A stretch of 64,000 nt of DNA from Unio delphinus (Eukaryota; Mollusca; Bivalvia; Unionida; Unionidae), in contig JAQISU010000179.1 of assembly GCA_029339505.1 (NCBI GenBank), positions 9,194,501-9,258,500 on the forward strand. Direction: 5' to 3'. This document shows positions 21,862 through 33,059 of the stretch, in pieces. Numbering within the stretch: position 1 is the stretch's first letter; every line of letters starts with the position of its first letter. The notes below the pieces were generated by a model. The model saw nothing but the letters and a program-made list of their open reading frames with translations. It was not told the origin of the DNA and searched no databases. The translations under genes were made by a program, and so were the position numbers.

Positions 21862-22194
21862 ATGCCGTTTTGCGTTGCTTACGGGTGTAATAGCATACAT
21901 AGAAAAGGCTGTGGAGTTCATTTTTTTTTTCTTTTCTAAATGATAAAGGGATAAAGAATGTCTGGATACATTATTACAAGCAAGTCGATTTCAATGCAAC
22001 ACCATACAGCAATCCGTGCCCATTACATTTCACAAAGGAATGTTACCAGAGGGATCCTAAAAACATAGAACCTCTAGGATACACGAATGCTAAGCCTAGA
22101 CTAAAAGTTGAAACTGTTCCAGACATACCATTGTATATTTTAAATCCTGGTAGAGTGTCAAACGTACGAGTTACGAAAATAGGCAGAAGGCCGA
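21862..22194 (+). pseudogene. THAP zinc-finger exon, frameshifted
   Basis: The frame opens at ATG 21862 with MPFCVAYGCNSIHRKG, the typical THAP start (MP, then Cys-x4-Cys at residues 4 and 9). A run of ten T (21921-21930) then throws the frame to a stop at 21937. One base more would restore it. Downstream frame 21930-22202 continues with the THAP tryptophan (NVWIHYY), Cys-x2-His in NPCPLHFTKECYQ about 43 residues after the second Cys, and a VETVPDIPL stretch at the place of the AVPTI box. A splice-donor-like CGA|GTAAGT sits at 22192-22200; otherwise the frame stops at 22203. THAP domains bind DNA and occur in transposases and in host regulators. Its position inside an inverted-repeat element favours a transposase N-terminus. 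Either a 1-base deletion or a homopolymer sequencing error explains the break. Confidence 0.8.
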
Positions 22195-23288
22195 GTAAGT
22201 GCTAATAACAAATATGACAGCCCGACACCTGATCGTGCTGATGAAATGAGTAAATGTTTTTTTCTTCTTCAAGATAACAATCTAAATAAAGTCACCACTG
22301 TCCTATGTATAATTGAGATCTGACTTTAATCAAATGGAATTTTTGCTTAAAAAATAATAATAATAAGATTATCAACCCTTGACACGGTCGTGTTTTGAGA
22401 AAAACAATTTAGGTAATTTTAAAAAAAATATTAAAAAATTATTTAAAAAAAACACAACCTTTCAGTCTATGCCTATTACTCGTAAAATGTATAAACGGAA
22501 ATCTGTAATGATTGGAACTGATATAAAACTGTCCCTTGGGCAGTTTAAATAGCAGCGATTAAAAGAAAAGAGATCCGATATAAAATCAAAGTTTCACATT
22601 AACTGGCTGACAATAGAAATTGGGGGGGGGGGGAGGCGACTATTGACCCCACCTATTTGCCCCGATGTGCAATTTCTCCCTGTGATACGCCTTATTATAC
22701 CCCAGGACAAGACCTTTTTTCATATTCTGGTCTGCATAATAGTTAGAGGTTAGAATTAAGTACACAAACATAATGGCAGTTTAACAAATTAACAATTATT
22801 CCTTATCATTGCACATATGTTGTGAAAAGGACTGGCCCTCTGACATAATTCAAAGAAACCATGTGCTACAGAGTGTGTATGTAAGCACCAGAAAGTCATT
22901 GGCAAATAAGCGATGCCGAATTTTGTTGTAACTTCGATGTCAAAGACTTCATTTTAAGAGTTCAAATCTGCAGTCAAACGTTACCGTACATGTATGTGGT
23001 CATTGTTTTCCCACATTTTTTATCCCATCCTATTTCCATTAGTTTAAGTGTTAAGATATGTAACACTGTTTACTGAATTAAATATTTATTTTGAATTAGT
23101 TTTTTTAGGGGCACATATACTGCGTCGTATTTTTTTATTCCTTCTTTTAATTTAATCATGGTAATGAAACTTTACATAGATGGTAGTGGAATGTCAGGTG
23201 TTAACTGGCCGAGTTTTTTTTAGGGCGGAAATGGAGATTTTGTTTGCAGAGAAAATTACGCATCTTTCATTGTGATAATTCATGGGTT

Positions 23289-23657
23289 TTAAACTAATTG
23301 GTGACAATTTTTTTTACAAGAAGTACTTCTGTAGTAGTTAAATAATCTGAAATTTACGTGAATAATGTTTAATCTTAATCTATTTACTGAAGACAAAAAC
23401 TGTCCTGTGATATTAATTATTTCTTCACTACAATATTCACAAGTGATAAAATAGAATATAACATTTGTGGACTGCACACTTGATGACAAAATTACATATG
23501 GATTTTCTTCTTCTGAGAAATGAAAATTGAGAGACATATTGAAATAATCGGGAGTTAACTGCGAAAAATCAAGAGAGATATTACTAGATAGGGAGGAAAT
23601 ACCTCCAAAATTGGAATTTATTTTCTTTCTTTCTTCTCTCGGCTTGAAAGTTAACAT
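23289..23657 (-). CDS. Unrecognised 122-codon frame inside the THAP element
   Basis: An open minus-strand frame of 122 residues with a Ser/Asn-rich start (FGGISSLSSNISLDFSQLTP) and a central VIFYFITCEYCSEEI. I recognise no domain. It points opposite to the THAP exon. It may be a fragment of captured host sequence or chance; the AT-rich composition keeps confidence low. Confidence 0.2.
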   Translation of the reverse strand: MLTFKPREERKKINSNFGGISSLSSNISLDFSQLTPDYFNMSLNFHFSEEENPYVILSSSVQSTNVIFYFITCEYCSEEIINITGQFLSSVNRLRLNIIHVNFRLFNYYRSTSCKKNCHQLV

Positions 23658-24225
23658 ATATGAACTGTTCGGGTTTGTGGAATTTCAGTCAGGGCTAGTA
23701 AGTTTATTTAAGTCATCAGCCCGGGGCCTGTGCTTAAAACATTTCTTTCAGCACTGACCAGTACAGTACGTACTCTGTTAACGAATCATGTATATACTTA
23801 CAGATTTGTCAATACGCTAACTGTAGCATGCATGTAAAATACACTGTAATTGAATCATAGAAAGGAAGCTTCTTAATGTTGAAATTAATTACATATGATT
23901 TCCTCCTCGCAGATTTATTCGTGGGGTGTTGATTTTTTTTGTGTGTGAAAAATTACTTCCGATGAAAACCGTTATCAATGGCCTCTCTCGCTTGCCATGT
24001 TTCTGTTTGTATACGAGGACTTGCTAGTATGACGTCACGAGACCACGTGATCTGTCGTCACATTAAAACTCGGAAATACTCGGCAATTTACGGAATCATT
24101 GTATCTTCTTCGCAATATAATCAATATTCGCACACGATATTATATTTTTAAACATTATATTCGAAATGGAATTTGTAAAGAATTACACTTATAAAATAAA
24201 AATTTTCATTTCTAGTCTCCTTTAA

Positions 24226-25640
24226 ATGCACGCCATCCGCCAAGTTTGATGAAAGATGGTGTTAAAGATCTTAACATCTGTGCAAAAATGATTTTTCTCT
24301 AAGACTTACACTATGGCCTTAACCTTTAACGTTTTTTTTTTTTTTATAATAACCTCCAATCATAAAACCCTTCCCTTATTTCAGATGCAAGCGATTTAGC
24401 TAGAATAAGGTATCTCGTACACAAGTTATTGTGTGGAAACACTTTCCTTTTATCAGTCTCTTTGACCATGACATTTGACCATATGAGCCCGAAATGAACA
24501 GGTGTCCCATGTCCAAACCACAAGCTAATTACATTGTTTGACAACGGTAGATCGTTGAGAACCTGAGCTACTGTACAGAAAGAAAATAAGAAACAGACGG
24601 ACGGATGTACAGTAGAACAACATCACACGATTATAAGGTTCACGAAGCTTTACAATGAAAATTGTATACAGTCCTCTACCTTGACATGACAAGCAATAGT
24701 TCATAAGCGTATCTAAATCTATATATACAGTAGTACATGTCTTTCGCCTTGTAACAATATGATAATATAAATTAATTCGTAAGAGGAAACGTTCAAAGGT
24801 ATCGAGGGAACTGACCCGATAAAGTCGTTTGATCTTTGTATTTCTACCAATCGCCACTTTGGTTATCACCTTTCTATCAGTGAAGATACAACAACGGAGA
24901 TTTAGCGCATTACCTATTTTAACCTGTTTGTCAGATAATTTGTAACGACTCTTCTTCGTCGCTCATCGACGTGAAGCTTAAGTGCGAGAAGAGGAGACCT
25001 CATGCAGAGTACACGCCTTTTAGAATGCGTAAACAAAGTACATGAGAGCTGGTCTTACAGCACAGCAACACAAAAGTTTATTTAGTGCTAAGACAATTGC
25101 TGAAAAGTACATTCCCAAGTATACACCACGGTAGCTAATCTGGGTTGGGCTGATGGTAGGATTTAACACCACGCCCTTGCAGTCGCGAATCGACTCCACT
25201 GACCAGTCAACAACTTCGGCCACTGTCTTTGTAGGTTACTTTGTACAATGTGCAGGGGAATGGATCAGAGCTATTCCACATCCAGAGCCATAACGGGAAT
25301 GTACGAGAAAAAATGTACGGGAATGTGCGAGAAAAAATAAAAGTTCATTCATCATTTGTTTACATCCTGAACATACGTGCAACTCATCGCTCATCAATTT
25401 TTCATTCACTAATCCAAGGCATAAAGATTCATACATTATGTTTTAAAAAGTAGGTCACAGAGAACTTGTTTTCACAAGATTTTTTTTTTACCTCAGTAAT
25501 AATGTGTTATACGTTGTCGCTATTCGAAGTTAGAAGAATGTGTGTAATTTCTCCCAAGTTAAACTGGTGGCTGATACGTACCGTAACTTATGTTGACAAA
25601 ATATAATCTTTGTCAACTGTTATGGACAAGTTTCTGTTAT
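24226..25640. other. Unannotated sequence with a possible tRNA-like fragment
   Basis: No supported exon. On the minus strand, 25,150-25,220 reads GTGGCCGAAGTTGTTGACTG and then GTGGTGTTAAATCC, loosely like a decayed tRNA-Leu/Ser or a third SINE family. The match is too weak to call. Minus frames at 24344-24544 and 24525-24869 are unrecognised. Confidence 0.35.
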
Positions 25641-25643
25641 ATG

Positions 25644-26463
25644 TGTTACGTGCTTAGGCTCGAATAAGCAGCAACACAGAAAGAGTGAAAACTGACAAGC
25701 TTGCAAAACTTTAACAATGAATTTATTAAGTACAATAATTTTCATAAAATAAATAAACTTACGGTTTTAGAACAGTATCAAATCCAACATTAATCCAATA
25801 TAGAATTCACAAAAATAATCCACTAATGGAATTGCAAGAGTCCTGATAAATAAATGTTCTAATAGTTCCAGGTTCGAATCTTCACAATGTAATCAAAAAT
25901 GGCTGACGATGTCACGTGATGTGGTTCTTGTTTTTATCATCCAAATAAAATAATCCAATTGAAACTCATGAATACGTCCTTTTCCAGATAAATAGAAGAA
26001 TTCCTCTTTTCAACGAATTGACACAAATTCAAATATAACTCAAAACACAACTATTAACTTAAAAGCCCAGATTCTACTGAATATTCTCTCACAGTACAAT
26101 AATTTAAATACCCGTTTTATTACGTAAACAAGGGATCACGTGATTTTCAAGAAATTCAAAGAAAAAAGCTACCTTTACTAAGTCACGTACTAATAGAATG
26201 ATTCAGAAGAAAATCAGCCACTAATTACTAAAAATAAAAAGATATTTTTGGATCTAGCCAATCATTTCCAAGGCTTGTTTACACTCTCTAAAGAAGGGTC
26301 AGAAATGAGGTCAACAAGCCAAGGTCAACCTGTATTTACAGCTAGAGTCTAGGTCAGCCTGAATTTTCCAGAATAATCTCCCAATTAATGAATTTTAAAC
26401 CCTAAATGACACATTTGGATTTCACAATTAAAAATAAATAAATTAAATCAAATATACGTAACA
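25644..26463 (-). mobile_element. Candidate solo LTR
   Basis: An 820-bp segment begins TGTTACGT and ends ACGTAACA, the TG...CA termini of LTRs, and is flanked on both sides by TATG (25640-25643 and 26464-26467), a plausible 4-bp target duplication. Read on the minus strand it holds a TATA-like GGTATTTAAATT (about 26,102-26,113) and, further on, a poly(A) signal AATAAA (about 25,722). This is the order expected for U3-R-U5. No internal retrotransposon sequence or second LTR was found beside it, hence solo. The short terminal match leaves room for coincidence. Confidence 0.55.
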
Positions 26464-26469
26464 TATGTC

Positions 26470-27130
26470 TCTTAAATTGTACAGTAAAATGCTATGTGAT
26501 AATCAGCAGATCAAATTAAATTAACAATCAACCCATCCGCCCGTCACAGCATCGACCTACATCTATATAAGTAAAATATTTTGCTAAATGTTTGCTCTGT
26601 TTTCTGTAAGATAATTGTTATCAGCAGCTCTTCTAGGTTGCATGTATTTTGAGGCTTGGACATTTATTTCCTTTGCAAGAAAACGTAAGAGATACCTCCT
26701 TTTCGTCCTTTAGGCAGAAATAGTTGCAGTGCTGACATCAACTGACATGCAAATAAGGCCCAAAGATTTCTAGACATAACACATTTTAGGTCAAACCATT
26801 TGAAAGAGATTTCAAGTGCTACCCACGTTATGATACCTTTTCGAGACCTTAATAATGTAATTATGGAGGAATAATGATACTGTTAAAGAAACGAAACCAT
26901 TTTTTACTACTCAATATCTTCTGGAAAAATAGGTTAAAACTTGCCTTCATTTGTTTGGAAAATAGAGCCTCAGCAATGCTTTTCACTCGCACCCTATTTG
27001 TGTCGTAGTCTTGGCCTCTGCCCGGGTGGTTCTCCCATCTGCCTGCCATCTTTATCGCTTTGAAGCGTGTTCATGTTTACTTTGGCCTGTTCACTCTCTT
27101 CTTGTCTTGATGGTTCCATTCCAAAGAACG
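26470..27130. other. Unannotated sequence
   Basis: No exon or element recognised. The plus frame 27011-27262 overlaps the start of the 172-bp duplication and has no domain I can name. Confidence 0.45.
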
Positions 27131-27131
27131 G

Positions 27132-27477
27132 CAAGTGGTGTTGTCGGCTGGCTCCTTCGGTGTGTGTGTGTTCTATTAGACTATATTGGGTTTCTTCGTA
27201 GTCATAAAGTGCTGATAGTTTTTTTTCCAGTTTTGTGTTGCTGTTTTTTTCTATCCATGTGATCTTGAGTATATATCGGAAAAATTATATAGTATGCATC
27301 GGACAAGTGGTGTTGTCGGCTGGCTCCTTCGGTGTGTGTGTGTTCTATTAGACTATATTGGGTCTCTTCGTAGTCATAAAGTGCTGATAGTTTTTTTTCC
27401 AGTTTTGTGTTGCTGTTTATTTCTATCCATGTGATCTTGAGTATATATCGGAAAAATTATATAGTATGATGCATCGG
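27132..27477. repeat. 172-bp tandem duplication
   Basis: A block starting CAAGTGGTGTTGTCGGCTGG is at 27132 and again at 27304, with only a few differences through to TATATAGTATGCATCGGAC. Its end contains the ATCGGAC word that seeds the following 28-bp array. Confidence 0.93.
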
Positions 27478-28235
27478 ACTCGAAATAAACTCTACGATAT
27501 ATCGGACTAGAAATATACTTCACGATATATCGGACTTTAATTATTGTTTAGTATGCATCGGACCAGAAATATAGTCTAATATATATTGGACTAGAAATAT
27601 ACTCTACGATATATCGGACTCGAAATATGTTGAATATGTATTGGATTAGAAATATAATTAAGTATATATCGGACTAGAATATGATAACGTTTATATCGGA
27701 CTAGTAATATAGTCAAGATGATATCGGATTAGAAATATAGTCGAGTGTCTATTAGACTAGAAATATATATATACTTCAGTATCGGACTTAGACATATAGT
27801 TGAGTATGTAACGGATTATATATACAGCAAGTAAATACCGGATTGGATATACAGTAAAGTACATATCGAACTACTAATATAGTTAGTGTTGAGTACATAG
27901 CGGACTAGAAATATAGTTGAGTATGTATCAGACTAGAAATAAAGTCAAATATATATCGGACAAGAAATATAGTCAAATATATACCAGACAAAAATATAGT
28001 CAAGTATATATCGGATTACAAATATTGTCGAGTGTCTATCGGTCTAGAAATATACGCCAGTATATATAGGACTAAACGTATAGTTGAGTATGTATCGGAC
28101 TAGAAATGTAGTCAAGCATAAATCAGACAAAAACATAGTTGAGTATATTTCAGACTTGAAATAGTGTTGAGTATGCATCGGACAAGAAATAATAGTCGAG
28201 AGCCTATCTATCGGACTGGAAATATAGTCATGGAA
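27478..28235. repeat. About 28-bp minisatellite, strongly degenerate
   Basis: Roughly 27 units of the type TATATCGGACTAGAAATATA plus GTCGAG. Units vary by substitution and small indels, so this is an old array. Confidence 0.9.
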
Positions 28236-28319
28236 TATTTATGCTTATATCTGCTATCAGGAACGAACGTTTATCAAACTGTCTAATATTTTTGCCAAAT
28301 CAAAAGTTACTGAATCGTT

Positions 28320-28890
28320 AATGTTGTGATATTACTGTTAATCCAAGAGAAAAAAAATCGCGAATGTCGTGATAAAATCATCTAGTCAGTGGATCGTGTA
28401 TTTTATGATATTACAGTTAATACAAGAATTACGGAATCGATCATGCGATATTAATGTTAATCCAAGATTCACCAAATCGTGCATTAGTAATATATGCTAA
28501 TCCAAGATTCACGGAATCGTGTATGATATGATATTACTATTAATCCAAGATTCATCGAATCTTGTATGATGTGATATTATTGTTAATCAAAGATTCATCG
28601 AATCTTGTATGATGTGATATTACTGTTAATCCAAGATTTATCGACCCTTGTATGATGTGATATTATTGTTAATCCAAGATTACCGGAATCGAATATGTTG
28701 TGATATTTATGCAAAGTAAAAATTCAGTCATTCGTGCATATTGCGAATTTATTTAAAGTTAAAATTCAGCCATTCGTGTATATTGTGATATTTATGCAAA
28801 GGAAAAATTCAGTCATTCGTGTATATTGCGGTATTTATGCTAAGTCAGAAGTTACCAAAAAGTGTATGTGGCGATATATCTGTTCAAACC
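28320..28890. repeat. 43-bp minisatellite, about 12 units
   Basis: Core units share GTGATATTACTGTTAATCCA and ATCGAATCTTGTATGAT; clean starts at 28561, 28604 and 28647 give 43 bp. Outer units are diverged, and the right end changes to a related unit with AAAATTCAGTCATTCGTG. Confidence 0.88.
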
Positions 28891-28899
28891 AAAGTTCAT

Positions 28900-30060
28900 A
28901 CATGTGTGTTCTAGTCCACTCAGGCTTTAGTTTTTCTTCTTTTTTTACAGCTTAAATCCTTTAACTTGCAGGGAAGCTTGATTAAATTCAATTCACTTGC
29001 CATCGTGTTTGATTTTCAGTCATTGCTAAATTTCACGTATCACAACTATGAATAAGAAATATGGAAACTATTTAGGCATCGTTAACTTTATTTGCCAAGA
29101 GCAAAATTAAGTACTCAAACATACCTATATTTAACTCATTAAATCTTACTAAGTGGAATGAAAAGTTACAAAATAGTTTTCTCACTAAATGTCACTAGCA
29201 GTAATAAAATAATAAATATCTTTGACTAACTTTAAATCACTGGAAAAATCGCAGACTAAGCAGTATCTATGAAACTCACTAACATTAAAATGATTAGTTG
29301 TATAAATTACTGCATAAGATAGCTATCACTCACGATGGGGTTTAAATATTGTTTGTGATTTTTATCATGAAGTTTCTCAGGTGTACGATAAAGGCGTTTC
29401 TGGAGCATAGCATAGAAACAAAAACTACTAACGTCTCTACGTCTCTACTAAAATTCAGTGCGGAAAGTTTAATGTTTTAAAAAGCCTTCTAAATTTGAGA
29501 AGATGAATGAAAACATGATGTGACCAAAATAAAAAGATCAGTAGAATGTAAATGTTGATGAATAATGAAAAGTTTGTCAATAATGAAAGTAAACGATGCG
29601 AAACATTGTAATGCTTGAAATGTAGAATAAAAGCACAGATACGCTTAATGATGAATCAGTTTGCATCTGATCTGGTAGGTATTGAAAGTAAAATGTTTCT
29701 CTTGTAAACAAAGTGAAATAATTTATACAATCACTTATGTAAAACAAGCATTGAGAGATTTATATGGAAATACATTCAAAAACATTTTTATTGACAGGTC
29801 TTTTATATTTTTAAATATGGATTTTCAATAATCACCTTCGGTGCTGCACACATCGTCGGTGCGAATAGGATTTAGTTTGTTTAAACTATCAATTAGTTGG
29901 CCATTTTTCATCGGTAATAGGTTACCTGTATATCAAAGATAGAACAGACATTCTCCTCTTGAAAAGACAAAAGAGCAAACTGGTAGGGAAAGAGCAAGAT
30001 GGTAACAGGACGCATGCGGAAGGAAATGCAAGACGAAGTAAAATACTGAAAAGTAATTGA
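28900..30060. other. Unannotated sequence
   Basis: No gene, element or array recognised. Confidence 0.5.

Positions 30061-30063
<3 letters not shown>

Positions 30064-30120
<57 letters not shown>
30064..30120. repeat. (GA)n microsatellite
   Basis: About 28 uninterrupted GA units; the minus frames crossing it (Ser-Leu repeats) are artefacts. Confidence 0.97.
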
Positions 30121-30121
<1 letters not shown>

Positions 30122-30418
30122 ACAAAATGAAAGACACGTTTACGGCACAGACATCACGTGCAAAACTATGCAAATTAGGAGAATAAATGCTTTAAATGAA
30201 CCAGTTAATTCATATAAATTTACAGCAGATAAATAAGAACGAATTAAACATAATCTTTATGAATCAGACTGATTTGATCAGGCAAAGGTGCAGATGAAAT
30301 TTAAAGGATGCGCTTTACATATACATGTATTGCGTACTTCTCCCAGAGCGCTAAGTTCAAGGTCAGGTGGTTTTCATTGGCAACATACACAATTGCGAAA
30401 TTGTTGACATACCTCAGT

Positions 30419-30592
30419 CAGAGGCGTAGCTAGAGTGTTTGGAACCCGGGGACACGATTCATTTTTACGCCCCCTCCCCCTCAACTCTGAAACCCATTAT
30501 TTTCAAAGCCCGTTTTGGCGCCCCCACTAGTCTGGCGCACGGGGACATCTGACCCCCCCCCCCCATCTGACCCTCCCCTAGCTACGCCTCTG
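30419..30592. mobile_element. hAT-type MITE, 174 bp
   Basis: Perfect 15-bp terminal inverted repeats CAGAGGCGTAGCTAG (30419-30433 and, inverted, 30578-30592) are flanked by identical 8-bp repeats ACCTCAGT (30411-30418 and 30593-30600). An 8-bp target duplication and CAG-type ends are hallmarks of hAT transposons. There is no coding capacity; the interior is C-rich (a C13 run at about 30,552). The intact ends and duplication imply a fairly recent insertion. Confidence 0.92.
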
Positions 30593-30600
30593 ACCTCAGT

Positions 30601-32690
30601 ACTACTTTCATTTATTATGTCTGAAATTTATCTACATACTTTACTTGTGAAAAGCATGTATCATCTAAGCACACTTTGTCCAAAATGGCTGTTTCCATCT
30701 GATTGAAATATCCGATTGAACCAGTTTAAAGTACACTAACTTGACCAGGTATTAAAATAAGGAAACGAATTTTGCCAGAGAATGCAATAGCAGTTTCCAA
30801 AAATGCAGTGAATAAAATTACAGAATACGTAACAAGTAAAAAAGGGTATCGGCTCATTTTTTTTTATACATTATCTTTGAAGTCTAGAAAGTTCTGCATA
30901 TTACATGTAAATATAAACTGTATACTCTATGAACCAAATTACACCCATCAGTCATACACCAAAATAAAGGGAATTAAAAGTTCTTAGAAATTCCTTAGAA
31001 ATTAAAGGTATATTTTAAATAGCTAGGTTAATCAGCGATGAAAACTTTTCAACTCTTTTTCTTTAACAAATAAGCTTCGCGCAAGATACGACATTGTAGA
31101 GTGCCAGCAATGTTAGTTTGACAAAACATACTCTTGTGCCAAGTGATCAGGGTAAAATAAGAAACTGAAACAGTTTTTACTGTACAAAAATAAAACCAAT
31201 TCTGGGACCTTTTGTGAATTCAGAATGTATTATATGATCTATTTGACAATATAAGCCGATCGTTTGGCCAAGGATCACTTTGAACATATTAAATTTTTTT
31301 AAACAAATTGATGCTATTTAAATCAGCACAGATGAATTTACACTATTAGAGCAGCACATATATTATCTTTGCTGACTAGCTGAAACACAACTTAAAAGAC
31401 TGAATTTTTAAAAGATACAAACAATTGATGCCTGTTTTATACAGTCGAATTGTATGTAAGTAAACAGCATGCTATGTCACGTTAACTGGCATTAAAACTA
31501 CATTTTGAACAAATACACACTTTCGCTTGGCTTGACAGTTGGTCGATGAAAACGGAACACTTAAGCATTATGAAAATGGAAATATATGTAAATGTGTATC
31601 GACTCACTGAAGACAAATAAATTACGTTGGTTCAGGTAACAGAACAGGTCAAGGATCTTCACGTTCATATTTGATCCGTTTCGATGGGCCGAGACAGATA
31701 TCATTGCGTTGGTATTTAAAACTTATCCAGGCTTGACTGCACTCTAATTCAAATGTATGAAGTGTTTTATCCATATTTATACAATATATAATATAAGTAA
31801 ATACAAAATACTTAGTTACAACGTTGGGAATACTAGTGAAATCACGCGAGAAGGAACACGCTCTTGTGAAATTCATAAATTTTCATCGTAAGTTCAAACT
31901 TCCATGTGTAGTTTATTTCGACGTTGATTGAATGTGTTGTATTAAAAACTGATGTGTTCTGGTGGATAAACATTTAGCTGGACAGAACCACCCCACCCCC
32001 AATAAAACATATTATCTCTTATTTGCATGACATTCAATAACTAAATTAATTCACAAAGAATACGTGTTAATCGTTTAAAGAGAACTACTGGCAGGATTCT
32101 TGTATTTTTTAAACAAGTGTTGTTAATTAAGATCACACAAACAGTGGTCGATGCCATGAGATTAAGGAATGTTACACCTATGATACTTTCAAAAGGTAAA
32201 AGCCATTACAATTCAAGAAAGATGTGTCACATTTATGACGAAGAATTGACAGAAAACAAAGCTACAGACCATAAATCATTTTGACATGACTTTTCCGGGC
32301 GTATAATGATTGCAACTTTTATCATGTATGGGAAATTGATCAATTTCCTTCTTGTTAGACAAGATCCTGATTACGGTTTTTAAAAATATCACTAACCGAT
32401 AATAAAAACTACATACAAATTAGAAAGATACGTATAGTTCACGCGTCTAAAAAGGAAAGAATTTACATGAACGAGTATATTTGTAGGTATAAACAGTTTC
32501 TTTGCGTAAGCGTAAGCAATTATTTAAGAATGTATCGAGACAACATGGTGATTCCAATTGTTCTTGGAGATGTCTACTGTTTTCAGTAATCATTAGTTGT
32601 AACTGATTTACTGGAAGAATTTTGCCTTCTAATAAAAAGTGTTTGTCGTTTTCAGTACTAAATAGGACAAATCATTGTTGTGTGAAGGAC
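30601..32690. other. Unannotated AT-rich sequence
   Basis: About 2 kb without a supported gene or repeat; the minus frame 31649-31876 and the plus frame 30772-30987 are unrecognised. Confidence 0.45.
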
Positions 32691-32735
32691 ACACTATTGC
32701 TTTGTGAAGGACACACTATTGCTTTGTGAAGGACA
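32676..32735. repeat. 22-bp tandem triplication
   Basis: TGTGAAGGACACACTATTGC plus TT occurs twice in full and a third time truncated. Confidence 0.9.
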
Positions 32736-32913
32736 ATATATAGCTTAGATCCTGCGCACAACTACAGTGCTCTTAATTTAGCGCACGATACAAGCTTTAA
32801 AATCGTGGAACTTTAATTATTGTGATTTGATTTTAATCAGATTGGACCTGATATTCGCACGATGCCACAAAGTATATGCATATCAGAACAAAGATATAGT
32901 CTGGTGGAGAGTA

Positions 32914-33053
32914 CGACAACAACAACAACAAAAACAACAACAACAACAAACAACACACCCACCAACTAAAATCATAGATTTTGGTACCTAGAGACTTATA
33001 AATCCAAAGATTTAAATTTGAAGTATTTCAGATGCGGGGGGGGGGGGGGGGGG
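32914..33053. repeat. (CAA)n tract and poly-G run
   Basis: A (CAA)n-rich tract lies at 32,914-32,955, and an 18-base G run at 33,036-33,053. Confidence 0.92.
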
Positions 33054-33059
33054 CATGAA

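Larger units (their letters stand above)
21614..24221. mobile_element. THAP-bearing, TTAA-flanked DNA transposon, Kolobok-like
   Basis: Both ends carry the 13-bp inverted repeat AGGRGACTAGAAA (left 21614-21626, right 24209-24221), each bordered outside by TTAA (21610-21613 and 24222-24225), consistent with a TTAA target duplication. The 18-bp block GTGACGTCATACTAGCAA is present at 21795-21812 and, inverted, at 24021-24038, about 182 bp inside each end, so the subterminal regions correspond. A THAP zinc finger begins 248 bp inside the left end. TTAA targets together with an N-terminal THAP domain are, to my knowledge, features of the Kolobok superfamily. PiggyBac also uses TTAA but lacks THAP, and P elements have THAP but 8-bp duplications. 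I found no catalytic domain, so this is probably an internally deleted or replaced, non-autonomous copy. Confidence 0.75.

Noticed and set aside
21614..24221. P element or piggyBac identity for the THAP element
   Set aside because: P elements make 8-bp duplications and none is seen; piggyBac shares TTAA but has no THAP finger. Kolobok fits both features better.
25145..25225. Minus-strand tRNA-Leu/Ser gene or third SINE family
   Set aside because: Only partial A- and B-box resemblance, no cloverleaf I could draw, and no second copy in the window.
27011..27262. 83-codon hydrophobic frame as a small membrane protein
   Set aside because: Half of it lies in the 172-bp tandem duplication and the composition follows T-rich DNA.
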